A DNA stretch of 64,000 bases from assembly GCA_910577955.1 (NCBI GenBank), contig CAJTNC010000001.1, positions 62,001 through 126,000 on the forward strand, read 5' to 3'. The stretch is from an uncultured Lachnospiraceae bacterium. Lineage in GTDB: Bacteria; Bacillota; Clostridia; Lachnospirales; Lachnospiraceae. Below the pieces are notes generated by a model, which ran no database searches, was not told the origin of the DNA, and saw nothing but the letters and a program-made list of their open reading frames with translations. A program made the translations under genes and the position numbers. Below are positions 8,844 to 17,767 of this stretch, piece after piece (the stretch's first letter is position 1; the number at the start of each line of letters is the position of its first letter).

Positions 8844-10544
8844 TTATTCAGCAATATCAGCGTACATGAAGTACCAGTAGCCGTATGCGGAATGCCACAT
8901 ACCTGTAATCTTCTCGCTCTGCAGCCAGAAGTCATTGTAGTATGCAACCGGTACACAGCCTGCCTGATCCATCAGGATATCCTCTGCTTTATGCAGCGCT
9001 TCGGAACGCTCAGCAGCATCCAGAGTTGTTCTGGAAATATCCATTGCTGCATCGTACTCTGCATTGTTGAACTTACCGTCGTTGTTGCCGTTTGTGGAGT
9101 ACAGCAGATCCAGCATATTGGAAGGATCGGAGTAGTCTCCTACCCAGCCGTTACGGGATGCTTCGTAGTCGCCGTTACGTCTCATCGGTGTGAAGCTTGC
9201 CCACTCAACGATATCTACGTCAAGAGTAATGCCAAGCTCAGCCCATGCCTGCTGCAGATACTCTGCAACTACTTTGTGGTAACCCGCATCGTTTGTGCTG
9301 TAAGTGATAGCCGGGAAACCTTCGCCGTCAGGATAACCTGCTTCTGCAAGAAGCTCTTTTGCCTTTTCTACGTTTGCTTCATGATTTGTAATATCAATGT
9401 AGGGCTGTCCGCCGTTTGCATTGTCCATGAACTGAGAACCGTCTGTATCAATCCAGCCCGGGCCCATGAAGTTGGATGCTGCGGAATAAGTTCCCTGCAT
9501 CAGAGTACCGGCAACATATTCACGATCGATCGCAAGGCTTAATGCTTTACGAACATTAGCATCATCAAAAGGCGCTTTCTGAGTATTCAGGCTCAGGTAG
9601 TAAGTTCCGATGATAGGATCAACGTAGAACTCAGGGTTGCCTTCCAGAGAAGGAATCTCTTCTGTCGGAACGTCTTTGATGAACAGTACTTCGCCTGTCT
9701 GGTATGCGCTGTAAGAAGCGTTAGCATCCTCGATCAGGTTGAACTTGATTGCATCCAGTTTTACAGCGTCTGCATTCCAGTAGTTGGGGTTCTTTGTACA
9801 CATAATGTAAGAACCGGGAACCCACTCGGAAATGTAGAAGGAACCGTTGGAAATATAAGTGCTTGCATCTACTGCCCATGCATCACCGTTTGCCTCGATT
9901 GTTGCCTGCTGTACAGGGCTCAGGGTAGCAAATGCTGCCAGAGAACCAAAGTAAGAACATGCGGAAGACAAATGTACTTCCAGTGTCTTGTCGTCCACAG
10001 CTACTACGTTCAGCTTTGTGATATCGCCTGCGATTGCTTCTTCATAACCCTCCACCATGCTGAGAACTGTTTCTGCATAGGGAGCTGCTGTATTAGGATC
10101 ACAGACACGCTGCCAGCTGTATACAAAATCATTAGCTGTCAGATCGGAACCGTCGGACCATTTCAGGCCATCTCTCAAATGGAATGTCCATGTCAGGCCA
10201 TCCTCGGATGTCTCCCAGCTTTCAGCCTGTCCGGGAGCAAGTTTGCCCTCCTCGTCGACTGTCAGAAGACACTCAAAAGTATGAAGGATCATGTTGCCGC
10301 CGTCAACTGCGCTGTTCAATGCAGGATCAAGCGTCTCAGGGTTAGGTCCGATCTGTACGGAAAGAACTTTCTCACCTGTGGAAGCTGTTTCACCAGTTGA
10401 TTCTTCTTCTGTTTCTGTTGTTTCTGTCGTTTCTTCTGTGCTCTCGCTGGGCGCTGCAGGATCTTTTGATTCAGAATTACCGCAAGCCGTTACGCTGACA
10501 GTCATAAGAGCTGCCAGAAAAAGAGCCGCTACTCTTTTTTTCAT
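8844..10544 (-). CDS. oppA: Oligopeptide ABC transporter, substrate-binding lipoprotein
   Basis: The 566-residue product is an SBP family 5 (OppA/DppA) binding protein. A lipoprotein signal ends at SVTAC with the lipidated Cys21. An acidic, Thr/Ser/Glu-rich linker (about 26-55) tethers the domain to the membrane. The family 5 motif with LRDGLKWSDG and DLTANDFVYSWQR follows near 120-145. It should capture peptides outside the cell and deliver them to OppBC. It is the last gene of the operon, 88 bp after oppF, which often allows extra expression of the binding protein. A strong AGGAGG precedes the start. Confidence 0.93.
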   Translation of the reverse strand: MKKRVAALFLAALMTVSVTACGNSESKDPAAPSESTEETTETTETEEESTGETASTGEKVLSVQIGPNPETLDPALNSAVDGGNMILHTFECLLTVDEEGKLAPGQAESWETSEDGLTWTFHLRDGLKWSDGSDLTANDFVYSWQRVCDPNTAAPYAETVLSMVEGYEEAIAGDITKLNVVAVDDKTLEVHLSSACSYFGSLAAFATLSPVQQATIEANGDAWAVDASTYISNGSFYISEWVPGSYIMCTKNPNYWNADAVKLDAIKFNLIEDANASYSAYQTGEVLFIKDVPTEEIPSLEGNPEFYVDPIIGTYYLSLNTQKAPFDDANVRKALSLAIDREYVAGTLMQGTYSAASNFMGPGWIDTDGSQFMDNANGGQPYIDITNHEANVEKAKELLAEAGYPDGEGFPAITYSTNDAGYHKVVAEYLQQAWAELGITLDVDIVEWASFTPMRRNGDYEASRNGWVGDYSDPSNMLDLLYSTNGNNDGKFNNAEYDAAMDISRTTLDAAERSEALHKAEDILMDQAGCVPVAYYNDFWLQSEKITGMWHSAYGYWYFMYADIAE

Positions 10545-10632
10545 AATGTTTCCTCCTTTTATAGTTTATGATTAAAAAAGTGTATCACTTTTCAGTGTTA
10601 CCATATTTCATTCTGTTTGTCAATAATCAAAA

Positions 10633-11622
10633 TTAATTTATTTTATCCAGATTATGACACGCAGCAAAGTGGTTTTTCTCCACTTCTTTCCATTCCGGAA
10701 CCCTCTGCGCACACTCCTCTGTGGCATAAGGACACCTTGTTCGGAATGTACAGCCGGAAGGCGGATTTAAAGGACTCGGCACATCTCCTTCGAGAACAAT
10801 ACGATTGCTCTCCTTTGCCTTTTTCGGATCCGCAATGGGAATTGCCGAAATCAGACTCTTCGTATAGGGATGCAGCGGTCTGTCGATCAATTCATAGCTG
10901 TCCGCCAACTCCACCATTCTGCCAAGATACATTACACCGATGCGGTTCGATATATGTTTCACCGCCGACAGATCGTGAGCGATAAACAGATAAGTCAGAC
11001 CCATCTGTTCCTGCAGATCTTCAAACATATTGATGACCTGCGCCTGAATGGACACATCAAGCGCCGAAATAGGCTCGTCGCAGACAATAAATTCCGGATT
11101 CACCGCAAGCGCTCTGGCAATACCGACACGCTGCCTCTGCCCCCCCGAGAACTCATGAGGATAGCGGTTGGCGTGCTCGGAGTTTAGTCCTACTTTCTCC
11201 AACATCTCGATGATCATATCATAGCGTTCTTTATCGTTTGCCGCAAGTTTGTGCACATCGATGGCTTCCCCTACAATATCACCCACTGTCATACGGGGAT
11301 CCAGACTTGCATAGGGATCCTGAAATACGATCTGCATCCGTTTTCTGAAAGGCAGCATCTTAGGAAATTCTTTCTTGTCTACATCAAATACCGTCTGACC
11401 ATCGAAGGTAAATCTGCCCCCTGTAGGATCATAGAGACGCAGCATGGTACGTCCGGTGGTCGTCTTGCCGCAGCCGGATTCTCCTACCAGACCTAACGTT
11501 TCCCCTTTATTGATAAAAAAGGACACATCATCCACCGCGCGGACAAACTTTTTCATGCTGCCGAAACCGCCTGCCGGAAAATACTGTCGAAGATGTTCTA
11601 CTTCAATAAAATGCTCACTCAT
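10633..11622 (-). CDS. oppF: Oligopeptide ABC transporter, ATPase OppF
   Basis: The 329-residue ATPase has Walker [10 protein letters not shown], the ABC signature [15 protein letters not shown], Walker B FIVCDEP and the D-loop SALDVS. A C-terminal oligopeptide-transporter extension contains [14 protein letters not shown], a cysteine motif typical of OppD/OppF/DppD/DppF, some of which bind an iron-sulfur cluster. It pairs with OppD to power import. The start overlaps the end of oppD by 8 bp, showing translational coupling, and has AAAGGAG upstream. Which peptides are carried is not visible. Confidence 0.93.
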   Translation of the reverse strand: MSEHFIEVEHLRQYFPAGGFGSMKKFVRAVDDVSFFINKGETLGLVGESGCGKTTTGRTMLRLYDPTGGRFTFDGQTVFDVDKKEFPKMLPFRKRMQIVFQDPYASLDPRMTVGDIVGEAIDVHKLAANDKERYDMIIEMLEKVGLNSEHANRYPHEFSGGQRQRVGIARALAVNPEFIVCDEPISALDVSIQAQVINMFEDLQEQMGLTYLFIAHDLSAVKHISNRIGVMYLGRMVELADSYELIDRPLHPYTKSLISAIPIADPKKAKESNRIVLEGDVPSPLNPPSGCTFRTRCPYATEECAQRVPEWKEVEKNHFAACHNLDKIN

Positions 11623-12616
11623 GGGATGCTCCTTTCTCCATTTCCTCCTTCTGGTTCAGCCAGCACTGTGTATAATGCACCTCTCCAAACTCCGTGACAG
11701 GCGGCATCTGGTTCAGGCATATCTTCATGGCCTCGTCGCATCTTGGAGCAAAAGGACAGCCCTTAGGCGGATTCAACATATCCACCGGTGTTCCCTCAAT
11801 CGGGACAAGCCGCTCATGTTCTTTGGTATCCAACCGCGGAATGGAACGGATCAGCCCCTTTGTATACTGATGTTTCGGATTGTAAAAAATATCGTCCGCG
11901 GTACCGTATTCCACGATCTTTCCCGCATACATAACCGCTATTCTCTCACACATGCTGGCAACTACACCGAGATCATGGGTGATCATGATAATGGCCATTC
12001 CCAGTTTATCTTTCAATTCCATCATCAATTCCAAAATCTGTGCCTGTATCGTCACATCCAGCGCCGTCGTAGGCTCGTCCGCAATCAGAAGCTTAGGCTC
12101 ACATGCAAGCGCGATAGCAATCATGATACGCTGACGCATACCGCCGGAAAGTTCGTGGGGATACTGTTTCAAGCGCTTTTCCGGCTCGTTGATACCCACA
12201 AGCTCCAACAGTTCTTTTGCTCTTTCTTTCGCCTGCTGTTTTGTCTTGTCCGTATGAAGACGGATCACTTCTATGATCTGATTCCCCACCGTATAGACAG
12301 GATTTAAGCTTGTCATAGGATCCTGAAAGATAATGGATATCTCATTTCCGCGGATTTTACGCATTTCTTTCTCGGACATATTTTCAATCTGATGTCCGTT
12401 AAAATTCAGGTTTCCGTCGATGAGTTTTCCGGGATACGCTGTCAGTCCCATCAGACTGTACGCGGTAACGGATTTACCGGAACCGCTCTCTCCCACGATA
12501 CCCAGCACTTCTCCTTCCTTCAGATGAATGGAAACATCATTTAAAGCTTTCACTTCTCCCGCCGGCGTAAAGAAAGAAAGCCGTTCATTTTTTATATCAA
12601 CAAGATATTCTGCCAT
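11615..12616 (-). CDS. oppD: Oligopeptide ABC transporter, ATPase OppD
   Basis: The 333-residue ATPase has Walker [10 protein letters not shown], signature [15 protein letters not shown], Walker B LLIADEP and TALDVT, and the C-terminal [16 protein letters not shown] extension of peptide importers. It forms the ATPase heterodimer with OppF and sits on the cytoplasmic face of OppB/OppC. The start has AAAAGGAG 10 bases upstream. It is the third gene of the operon, 17 bp after oppC. Confidence 0.93.
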   Translation of the reverse strand: MAEYLVDIKNERLSFFTPAGEVKALNDVSIHLKEGEVLGIVGESGSGKSVTAYSLMGLTAYPGKLIDGNLNFNGHQIENMSEKEMRKIRGNEISIIFQDPMTSLNPVYTVGNQIIEVIRLHTDKTKQQAKERAKELLELVGINEPEKRLKQYPHELSGGMRQRIMIAIALACEPKLLIADEPTTALDVTIQAQILELMMELKDKLGMAIIMITHDLGVVASMCERIAVMYAGKIVEYGTADDIFYNPKHQYTKGLIRSIPRLDTKEHERLVPIEGTPVDMLNPPKGCPFAPRCDEAMKICLNQMPPVTEFGEVHYTQCWLNQKEEMEKGASHE

Positions 12617-12632
12617 TTTTCACTCTCTCCTT

Positions 12633-13679
12633 TTAATTTTTCAGCTTCGGATCGAATGCATCCCGCAGACCGTCACCAAACAGGTTAAAGCTCAGAATGA
12701 TCAAACTGATCAGAATCGCCGGAATAAACAACAGATGCGGATAAGTACCCATACCGTTGATTGCATCGGCCGCCAGAGAACCAAGAGAAGGGAGCGGTAC
12801 TGCCACACCCATACCGAGGAAACTCAAAAAACTCTCCGTAAAAATGGAGGACGGAATCTGCAAAGTCGTCGTAACGATCAGCGTACCGATACAGTTTGTC
12901 AGAAGATGCTTTTTGATGATCCTGCCATTGCCTACACCGAGGGCTCTCGCCGCCGTAACATATTCGCTTTCTTTTAACGTCAAAATCTGGCTTCTGACCA
13001 TTCTCGCCATACCAACCCAATAAAGCAGTGCAAATACCAGAAAAATACTGATCAGATTGGTTCCTACCACATTGATCCAACCGAAGCCCGGCACCATAGC
13101 CAACTGTTTAAGGGGATCATCCAACGCAAATTTTAACAGCACGATCAGCAGAATATCAGGGATCGTATAAATAACATCCACGATACGCATCATGATAAGG
13201 TCCACCCAGCCGCCGAAAAACGCTGCTACAGAACCATAAACAGAACCGATGATCAGGATGATTCCGGTAGCGATAAGTCCTACAAGCAAAGAAATACGGC
13301 TTCCCATCATCACACGGATCGCGTAATCACGCCCCATTTTATCTGTTCCGAAAATATGGGGAAATACTTTTTCTCCGGCATCTATCCTTGCCTGTTCCCC
13401 CTCTGAATATTCCATAGGTCCCAGATTGTTTGCCCCTTTTATCTGCTCCTTATAACTGTAGGGATAAAACATCGGAACAATAAAGGAAAATATCATTACC
13501 AAAATAATAACAACCAAAGAAACCATTGCCACTTTATTTTTGCGCAGACGACGCATACCGTCTTTCCAGAAGCTTACGCTCTCACGCATGATAACCTGAC
13601 TTTGCTTTTCCTCTTCCGTAGCGGGAAGGAAATCTTCAGGTTTTAATTTTAACTGAAAACTTAAAGCATTCTCTTTCAT
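12633..13679 (-). CDS. oppC: Oligopeptide ABC transporter, permease OppC
   Basis: The 348-residue product has a cytoplasmic N-terminal tail of about 45 residues, a first membrane helix near 50-70, a large loop, and five further helices in the permease domain. The EAA loop is EYVTAARALGVGNGRII. The C-terminus GDGLRDAFDPKLKN is typical of OppC/DppC. It forms the channel with OppB. Its ribosome-binding site is weak, and the gene starts 22 bp after oppB, so it may rely on coupling within the operon. Confidence 0.93.
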   Translation of the reverse strand: MKENALSFQLKLKPEDFLPATEEEKQSQVIMRESVSFWKDGMRRLRKNKVAMVSLVVIILVMIFSFIVPMFYPYSYKEQIKGANNLGPMEYSEGEQARIDAGEKVFPHIFGTDKMGRDYAIRVMMGSRISLLVGLIATGIILIIGSVYGSVAAFFGGWVDLIMMRIVDVIYTIPDILLIVLLKFALDDPLKQLAMVPGFGWINVVGTNLISIFLVFALLYWVGMARMVRSQILTLKESEYVTAARALGVGNGRIIKKHLLTNCIGTLIVTTTLQIPSSIFTESFLSFLGMGVAVPLPSLGSLAADAINGMGTYPHLLFIPAILISLIILSFNLFGDGLRDAFDPKLKN

Positions 13680-13700
13680 TTTATCGCTTTGCCTTTCTGA

Positions 13701-14618
13701 TTATTTTAACTTGATCCGAGGATCTACGATCTTGTAAACAATATCCACCACCACATTCATGATAATGACAAGTGTCGCGAGGAAAATAGTCGTCCCCATG
13801 ATCATCGTGTAATCACGCCCGTTGATAGCCTTGATAAATTCTCCGCCAAGCCCCGGAATAACAAATATCTTCTCTACCACAAAGCTTCCGGTGATCGTGT
13901 AAGCAAGCATCGGTCCCACATAGGTAACAACCGGAAGGATCGCGTTCCGGAGAGCATGCTTAAACAAAATAATGCCGCCTGCGAGGCCTTTCGCCCGGGC
14001 CGTACGCATATAATCCTGTCCCAGCACATCTAACATGGAGGAGCGCATCAGTCTCATAATATAAGCCGTAGGATAAAAAGAAAGTGCAGTTACCGGCATA
14101 ATATAATGTTTCGCTGTCTCCAACCCGATAGTCGGCAAAATAGCCAGTTTTACACCAAGAAAATACATGAGTACCGTACAGATAACAAAACTGGGCACCG
14201 CAATACCGCAGGTTGCCACCACGCTGATCACGCTGTCCGCAAATTTTCCTCTGTTTAATGCCGCAAAACATCCAAGTGGAATCCCTAAAATCAAAGAAAC
14301 CAGAACACAGGATCCGCCAAGTCTGGCAGATACCGGAAATCTCGATACAATAATAGATGTAACAGTACGCCCCCTCTGTTTTAAACTGTCACCGAAATCA
14401 CCTTGAAGCGCGTCCGTCATATAGGTGAAATATCTCTGGGACATCGGTTTATCCAAACCATATTTTGCTTCCAGTGCAGCCGTTGCCTGAGGACTGATCG
14501 CCTTCTCTGACAGAAACGGACCGCCCGGCACCATATTCATCAGAAAGAACGTGAGTGTTGCAACTGCCCAGATAGTCACAATCCCCAAAACAATTCTTTT
14601 AACGATGTACTTAAACAT
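13701..14618 (-). CDS. oppB: Oligopeptide ABC transporter, permease OppB
   Basis: The 305-residue permease starts with the typical MFKYIVKRIVLGIVTIW helix and MVPGGPF motif. It has about six membrane helices and the EAA loop YMRTARAKGLAGG, and ends in VDPRIKLK as OppB/DppB proteins do. It is the first gene of the opp operon. AAAGGAG precedes the start. The upstream region holds a promoter candidate on the same strand. Confidence 0.94.
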   Translation of the reverse strand: MFKYIVKRIVLGIVTIWAVATLTFFLMNMVPGGPFLSEKAISPQATAALEAKYGLDKPMSQRYFTYMTDALQGDFGDSLKQRGRTVTSIIVSRFPVSARLGGSCVLVSLILGIPLGCFAALNRGKFADSVISVVATCGIAVPSFVICTVLMYFLGVKLAILPTIGLETAKHYIMPVTALSFYPTAYIMRLMRSSMLDVLGQDYMRTARAKGLAGGIILFKHALRNAILPVVTYVGPMLAYTITGSFVVEKIFVIPGLGGEFIKAINGRDYTMIMGTTIFLATLVIIMNVVVDIVYKIVDPRIKLK

Positions 14619-14749
14619 AGTTAAAACTCCTTTACTTTTCTCTTGTTTTTGCTAAACACGCCACATTATGTATCCCCGCCTAATCGACTTTGTTATTTTA
14701 TTATCAAAATAATATTCTATGACGCATCAATACTTTATCACACTAATCT

Positions 14750-14779
14750 ACGATAGCACAAAAAAACTACAATGTCCAA
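14750..14779 (-). promoter_or_regulatory. Candidate promoter of the opp operon
   Basis: On the minus strand TTGGAC (14774-14779), an 18-bp spacer and an extended -10 TGCTATCGT (14750-14755 plus TGC), about 130 bp before oppB. The block TGCTATCGTA is repeated in the divergent promoter at 14898-14927 with the same spacer length. The rest of the 347-bp gap between oppB and the response regulator is AT-rich and shows nothing else clear. Confidence 0.4.
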
Positions 14780-14897
14780 TGTTTCATGCGTTTTCCAGAA
14801 ATTTTCTGCAAATTTTTCTAATAAATGGAAACTGACAGGCACTTTTATTATGTAAATTTATGTATAATTTTACACAAAATTGCCTTCTCTTTTCCTG

Positions 14898-14927
14898 TTG
14901 ACGAATGCTTTCCCGCTATGCTATCGT
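14898..14927 (+). promoter_or_regulatory. Promoter of the two-component system
   Basis: TTGACG (14898-14903), an 18-bp spacer and TATCGT (14922-14927) preceded by TGC, about 40 bp before the response regulator start. The inverted repeat TATGCT/AGCATA surrounds the -10 and could be an operator. Confidence 0.5.
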
Positions 14928-14965
14928 AAAGCATACAGATTACAGAAAGGGATTTGAGAGTTTTT

Positions 14966-15655
14966 ATGAAGCAATCTCTGAATAATATTCTCATTATAGA
15001 AGACGATTCCGCACTGCTGTCGGGTCTTTGCAGGGCCCTTACAACGGATGAATGCTGTACGCACGGATGTCATAATCTTTCGGAGGCAAAAAAGCTTCTT
15101 CAAAAACATACCTATTCCCTCATCCTTCTCGATGTGAATCTTCCGGACGGCAGCGGCTTTGACTTTTTGCCGGAACTCAAGAAAAATTACTCCGTGCCCG
15201 TCATTATTTTGACTGCCAACGATTTAGAGACAGATATTGTAACAGGTCTCGAACTCGGCGCCGAAGATTACATTACAAAACCTTTTTCCCTCGCCGTGCT
15301 GCGCGCCAGAGTAAACGTTGCCCTGCGCAGAAACACTGCCGAAAAGTCATCTGCTGATTTTGTAATGGAACAATATCATTTTAATTTTGATAAAATGGAA
15401 TTTTTCTGCGGCGACGAAAAAGTAGAATTAAGTAAAACTGAACAAAAATTACTGCGTCTTCTTGTAGAAAATGCCGGTATCATCTTGAGCCGCGACAGCC
15501 TGATCGACGCCGTATGGACTGACGGTGCGGAGTATGTGGATGAAAACGCCCTTTCTGTCACCATAAAGAGACTGCGGGATAAACTGCATGCCCAAAAATA
15601 TATAAAGACAGTCTATGGAATCGGGTATACATGGAACACGGGAGATTCTATATGA
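14966..15655 (+). CDS. OmpR-family response regulator
   Basis: The 229-residue product has a receiver domain (acidic pair in IIEDD, phospho-acceptor Asp56 in LLDVNLPDGSG, Thr in LTAND, Lys105 in KPF). A C-terminal winged helix carries SKTEQKLLRLLVENAG and GIGYTW. The start at 14966 was preferred over an in-frame TTG 12 bases upstream that sits too close to AAAGGG; both remain possible. Its stop overlaps the kinase start as ATGA. The neighbouring microprotein and ABC/FtsX pair suggest control of a peptide-antibiotic or envelope-stress transporter, as in Bce-type systems; this is inferred from context. Confidence 0.92.
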   Translation: MKQSLNNILIIEDDSALLSGLCRALTTDECCTHGCHNLSEAKKLLQKHTYSLILLDVNLPDGSGFDFLPELKKNYSVPVIILTANDLETDIVTGLELGAEDYITKPFSLAVLRARVNVALRRNTAEKSSADFVMEQYHFNFDKMEFFCGDEKVELSKTEQKLLRLLVENAGIILSRDSLIDAVWTDGAEYVDENALSVTIKRLRDKLHAQKYIKTVYGIGYTWNTGDSI

Positions 15656-16575
15656 AAGATTATGGTTTTTTAATTATTACTTTTATGATTCTGTGTATTA
15701 CAATTTGCCTGCTTGTTATTTTCTTCTATCATTTCCATACCCTGCGTACTATAAGCCGTCTGGAAAATATGATAAACGCCGCCATCAACGGTTCTTTTAC
15801 GGAACAGGTTTTTGACGAGAGCAGGCTTTCCTATCTGGAAAACCGCTTGGCAAAATATCTTTCCGCTGCGGAAACCTCCTACAGAAATATTGATGAGGAA
15901 AAAAACCGCATCAAAGAACTGATCTCTGATATTTCCCACCAGACAAAAACGCCTATCGCTAATATTTTATTGTACTCCGACTTATTGAAAGAGCAGGATC
16001 TGTCAGAAGAGGCGGGACAATATCTTTCTTTTTTAACAATACAAACTGAAAAACTCAATTTTCTGATTGCTTCGCTCATAAAGCTTTCCCGTCTTGAAAC
16101 AGGTATTCTTGCTTTATCGCCACAAAAAACTTTTGTCTTTCCGATGTTAGAAAAACTTGCAGAGCAATATGGACCTTTGGCAAAAGAAAAAGGGCTTGTC
16201 CTTTCCATAAATGATCCCGAACCGGAACAGGAAAATCCTGCTGCCCTCTTTGATGAAAAATGGACTCTCGAAGCTATTGGGAATCTGATTGACAACGCTA
16301 TAAAATATACGGAAAAAGGCAGTGTTGTATTGACAGTCAAATCTTATGAAATGTATTTGTGTATCCAAGTTGCGGACACCGGTATCGGTATTCCGGAACA
16401 GGAATACGCCAAAATTTTTTCCCGCTTTTACCGTTCGGAAGCCGTTCGCGAAAAATCCGGCGTCGGTATCGGACTCTCTCTCGCCAGAGAAATCATTTCT
16501 CTGGAAGGAGGCTATATAAAAATATGCTCAAAGCCTGACAAAGGTTCCGTATTTTCCGTATTTCTCCCCAAATGA
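15652..16575 (+). CDS. Sensor histidine kinase, short-sensor type
   Basis: The 307-residue kinase has one clear N-terminal membrane helix (about 5-28) and no sizeable outside domain. A short linker leads to a HisKA domain with DISHQTKTPIANIL (phospho-His). The ATPase domain has GNLIDNAIKYTEKG (N box), ADTGIGIPEQEYAKIF and GVGIGLSLA. Kinases this short usually sense through a partner, often an ABC permease. The start is 15652 (GGGAG upstream); an in-frame ATG 21 bases earlier lies inside the regulator gene. It is translationally coupled to the regulator. Confidence 0.92.
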   Translation: MKDYGFLIITFMILCITICLLVIFFYHFHTLRTISRLENMINAAINGSFTEQVFDESRLSYLENRLAKYLSAAETSYRNIDEEKNRIKELISDISHQTKTPIANILLYSDLLKEQDLSEEAGQYLSFLTIQTEKLNFLIASLIKLSRLETGILALSPQKTFVFPMLEKLAEQYGPLAKEKGLVLSINDPEPEQENPAALFDEKWTLEAIGNLIDNAIKYTEKGSVVLTVKSYEMYLCIQVADTGIGIPEQEYAKIFSRFYRSEAVREKSGVGIGLSLAREIISLEGGYIKICSKPDKGSVFSVFLPK

Positions 16576-16746
16576 ACCTGAAAAAGCAGAGCTGTCTCTT
16601 CTTATAGCGCCTTTCCGTTTTTTTATTTCGTAAAAAAAGTACAATAGATTTATCACTTTAAATATGCTATATTTTTTCTACATTTTATCCTGCCTGCTGC
16701 ATATTTACGGATGTAATAAAATTTTTACGGGAAAGGAGGCATTCTC

Positions 16747-16944
16747 ATGTTACTGACAAACGAAGATCTATTGGCGATATCAAGAATCGTAGACTCCAGA
16801 CTGAAACCGATAAAAAAAGATATCACGGAATTAAAAGAAGACATTCTTATTTTGAAGGAAGATGTCTATGTCCTGAAGGACGAAGTTTCAATTATCAAAA
16901 GAACAGTTGCTGATCAAAGCAAATTTCTTACAAAACTGTCATAA
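16747..16944 (+). CDS. Small coiled-coil protein of unknown function (65 aa)
   Basis: No family was recognised with confidence. After MLLTNEDLLAISRIVDSRL, residues about 22-60 form a heptad-rich, highly charged coil in which ELKEDILILK and VLKDEVSIIK are near-repeats. It has no membrane helix and no cysteine. A very strong AAAGGAGG 8 bases upstream of the start supports real translation. It stands alone between the kinase and the ATPase genes with 171 and 129 bp gaps. A dimeric adaptor or regulator of the neighbouring system is a guess. Confidence 0.7.
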   Translation: MLLTNEDLLAISRIVDSRLKPIKKDITELKEDILILKEDVYVLKDEVSIIKRTVADQSKFLTKLS

Positions 16945-17073
16945 TCTTTTTCATTTCGGAAAGAATCTGGTAAGATTGTTATGAAAAAATAGTACATATA
17001 CAAAGCTATGCACGACAAATAAAAAATGAAGCAAACAACACAAACAGCATAGCTGAAAGGAGACTGTTTTTCT

Positions 17074-17751
17074 ATGGCTATCTTATCAACAACAAACCTC
17101 AAAAAAATTTACGGAAACGGTGAAAATGCGGTACATGCTCTCGACGGTGTAACACTTTGTATTGAACCGGGAGAATTTGTAGCGGTTGTCGGCACCTCCG
17201 GCAGCGGTAAATCCACACTTCTTCATATGTTGGGAGGGCTTGACAGGCCTACATCGGGCATTGTTACCGTGGACGGAAAAGATATTTTTTCTTTAAAAGA
17301 TGAAGCTCTGACAATATTCAGGCGGCGCAAGATCGGTTTTGTTTTTCAAAACTACAATCTGGTTCCGGTGTTAAATGTTTATGAAAATATCGTTCTGCCG
17401 ACTCAACTTGACGGCAATGAACCGGAAACCGCCTATATCAGCAATATTATTGAAACATTGGGACTCTCCGAAAAACTCAATAGTCTTCCCAACAACCTCT
17501 CCGGCGGCCAGCAGCAGAGAGTGGCCATCGCAAGAGCTATCGCCTCCAAACCGGCAATCATTTTAGCGGACGAACCCACCGGCAATCTTGACAGCAAAAC
17601 TTCTCAGGATGTTCTGGGTCTATTAAAGCTGACCAGCAAAAAATTTTCACAGACCATCGTTATGATCACTCACAATGAAGAGATCGCACAGCTTGCAGAC
17701 CGGATCATCCGCATTGAGGACGGCAAGATCGTAACCAGAGAAATTGTGTGA
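17074..17751 (+). CDS. ABC transporter ATPase, MacB/LolD/BceA type
   Basis: The 225-residue ATPase has Walker [11 protein letters not shown], the Q-loop [14 protein letters not shown], signature [16 protein letters not shown], Walker B IILADEP and TGNLDSKTS. These are the hallmarks of the ATPases that pair with FtsX-fold permeases. AAAGGAG precedes the start. The permease starts 16 bp downstream and carries an equally strong ribosome-binding site. The pair follows a two-component system, the usual layout of peptide-sensing or peptide-expelling modules. Confidence 0.93.
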   Translation: MAILSTTNLKKIYGNGENAVHALDGVTLCIEPGEFVAVVGTSGSGKSTLLHMLGGLDRPTSGIVTVDGKDIFSLKDEALTIFRRRKIGFVFQNYNLVPVLNVYENIVLPTQLDGNEPETAYISNIIETLGLSEKLNSLPNNLSGGQQQRVAIARAIASKPAIILADEPTGNLDSKTSQDVLGLLKLTSKKFSQTIVMITHNEEIAQLADRIIRIEDGKIVTREIV

Positions 17752-17767
17752 GAAAGGAGGCGTACCT

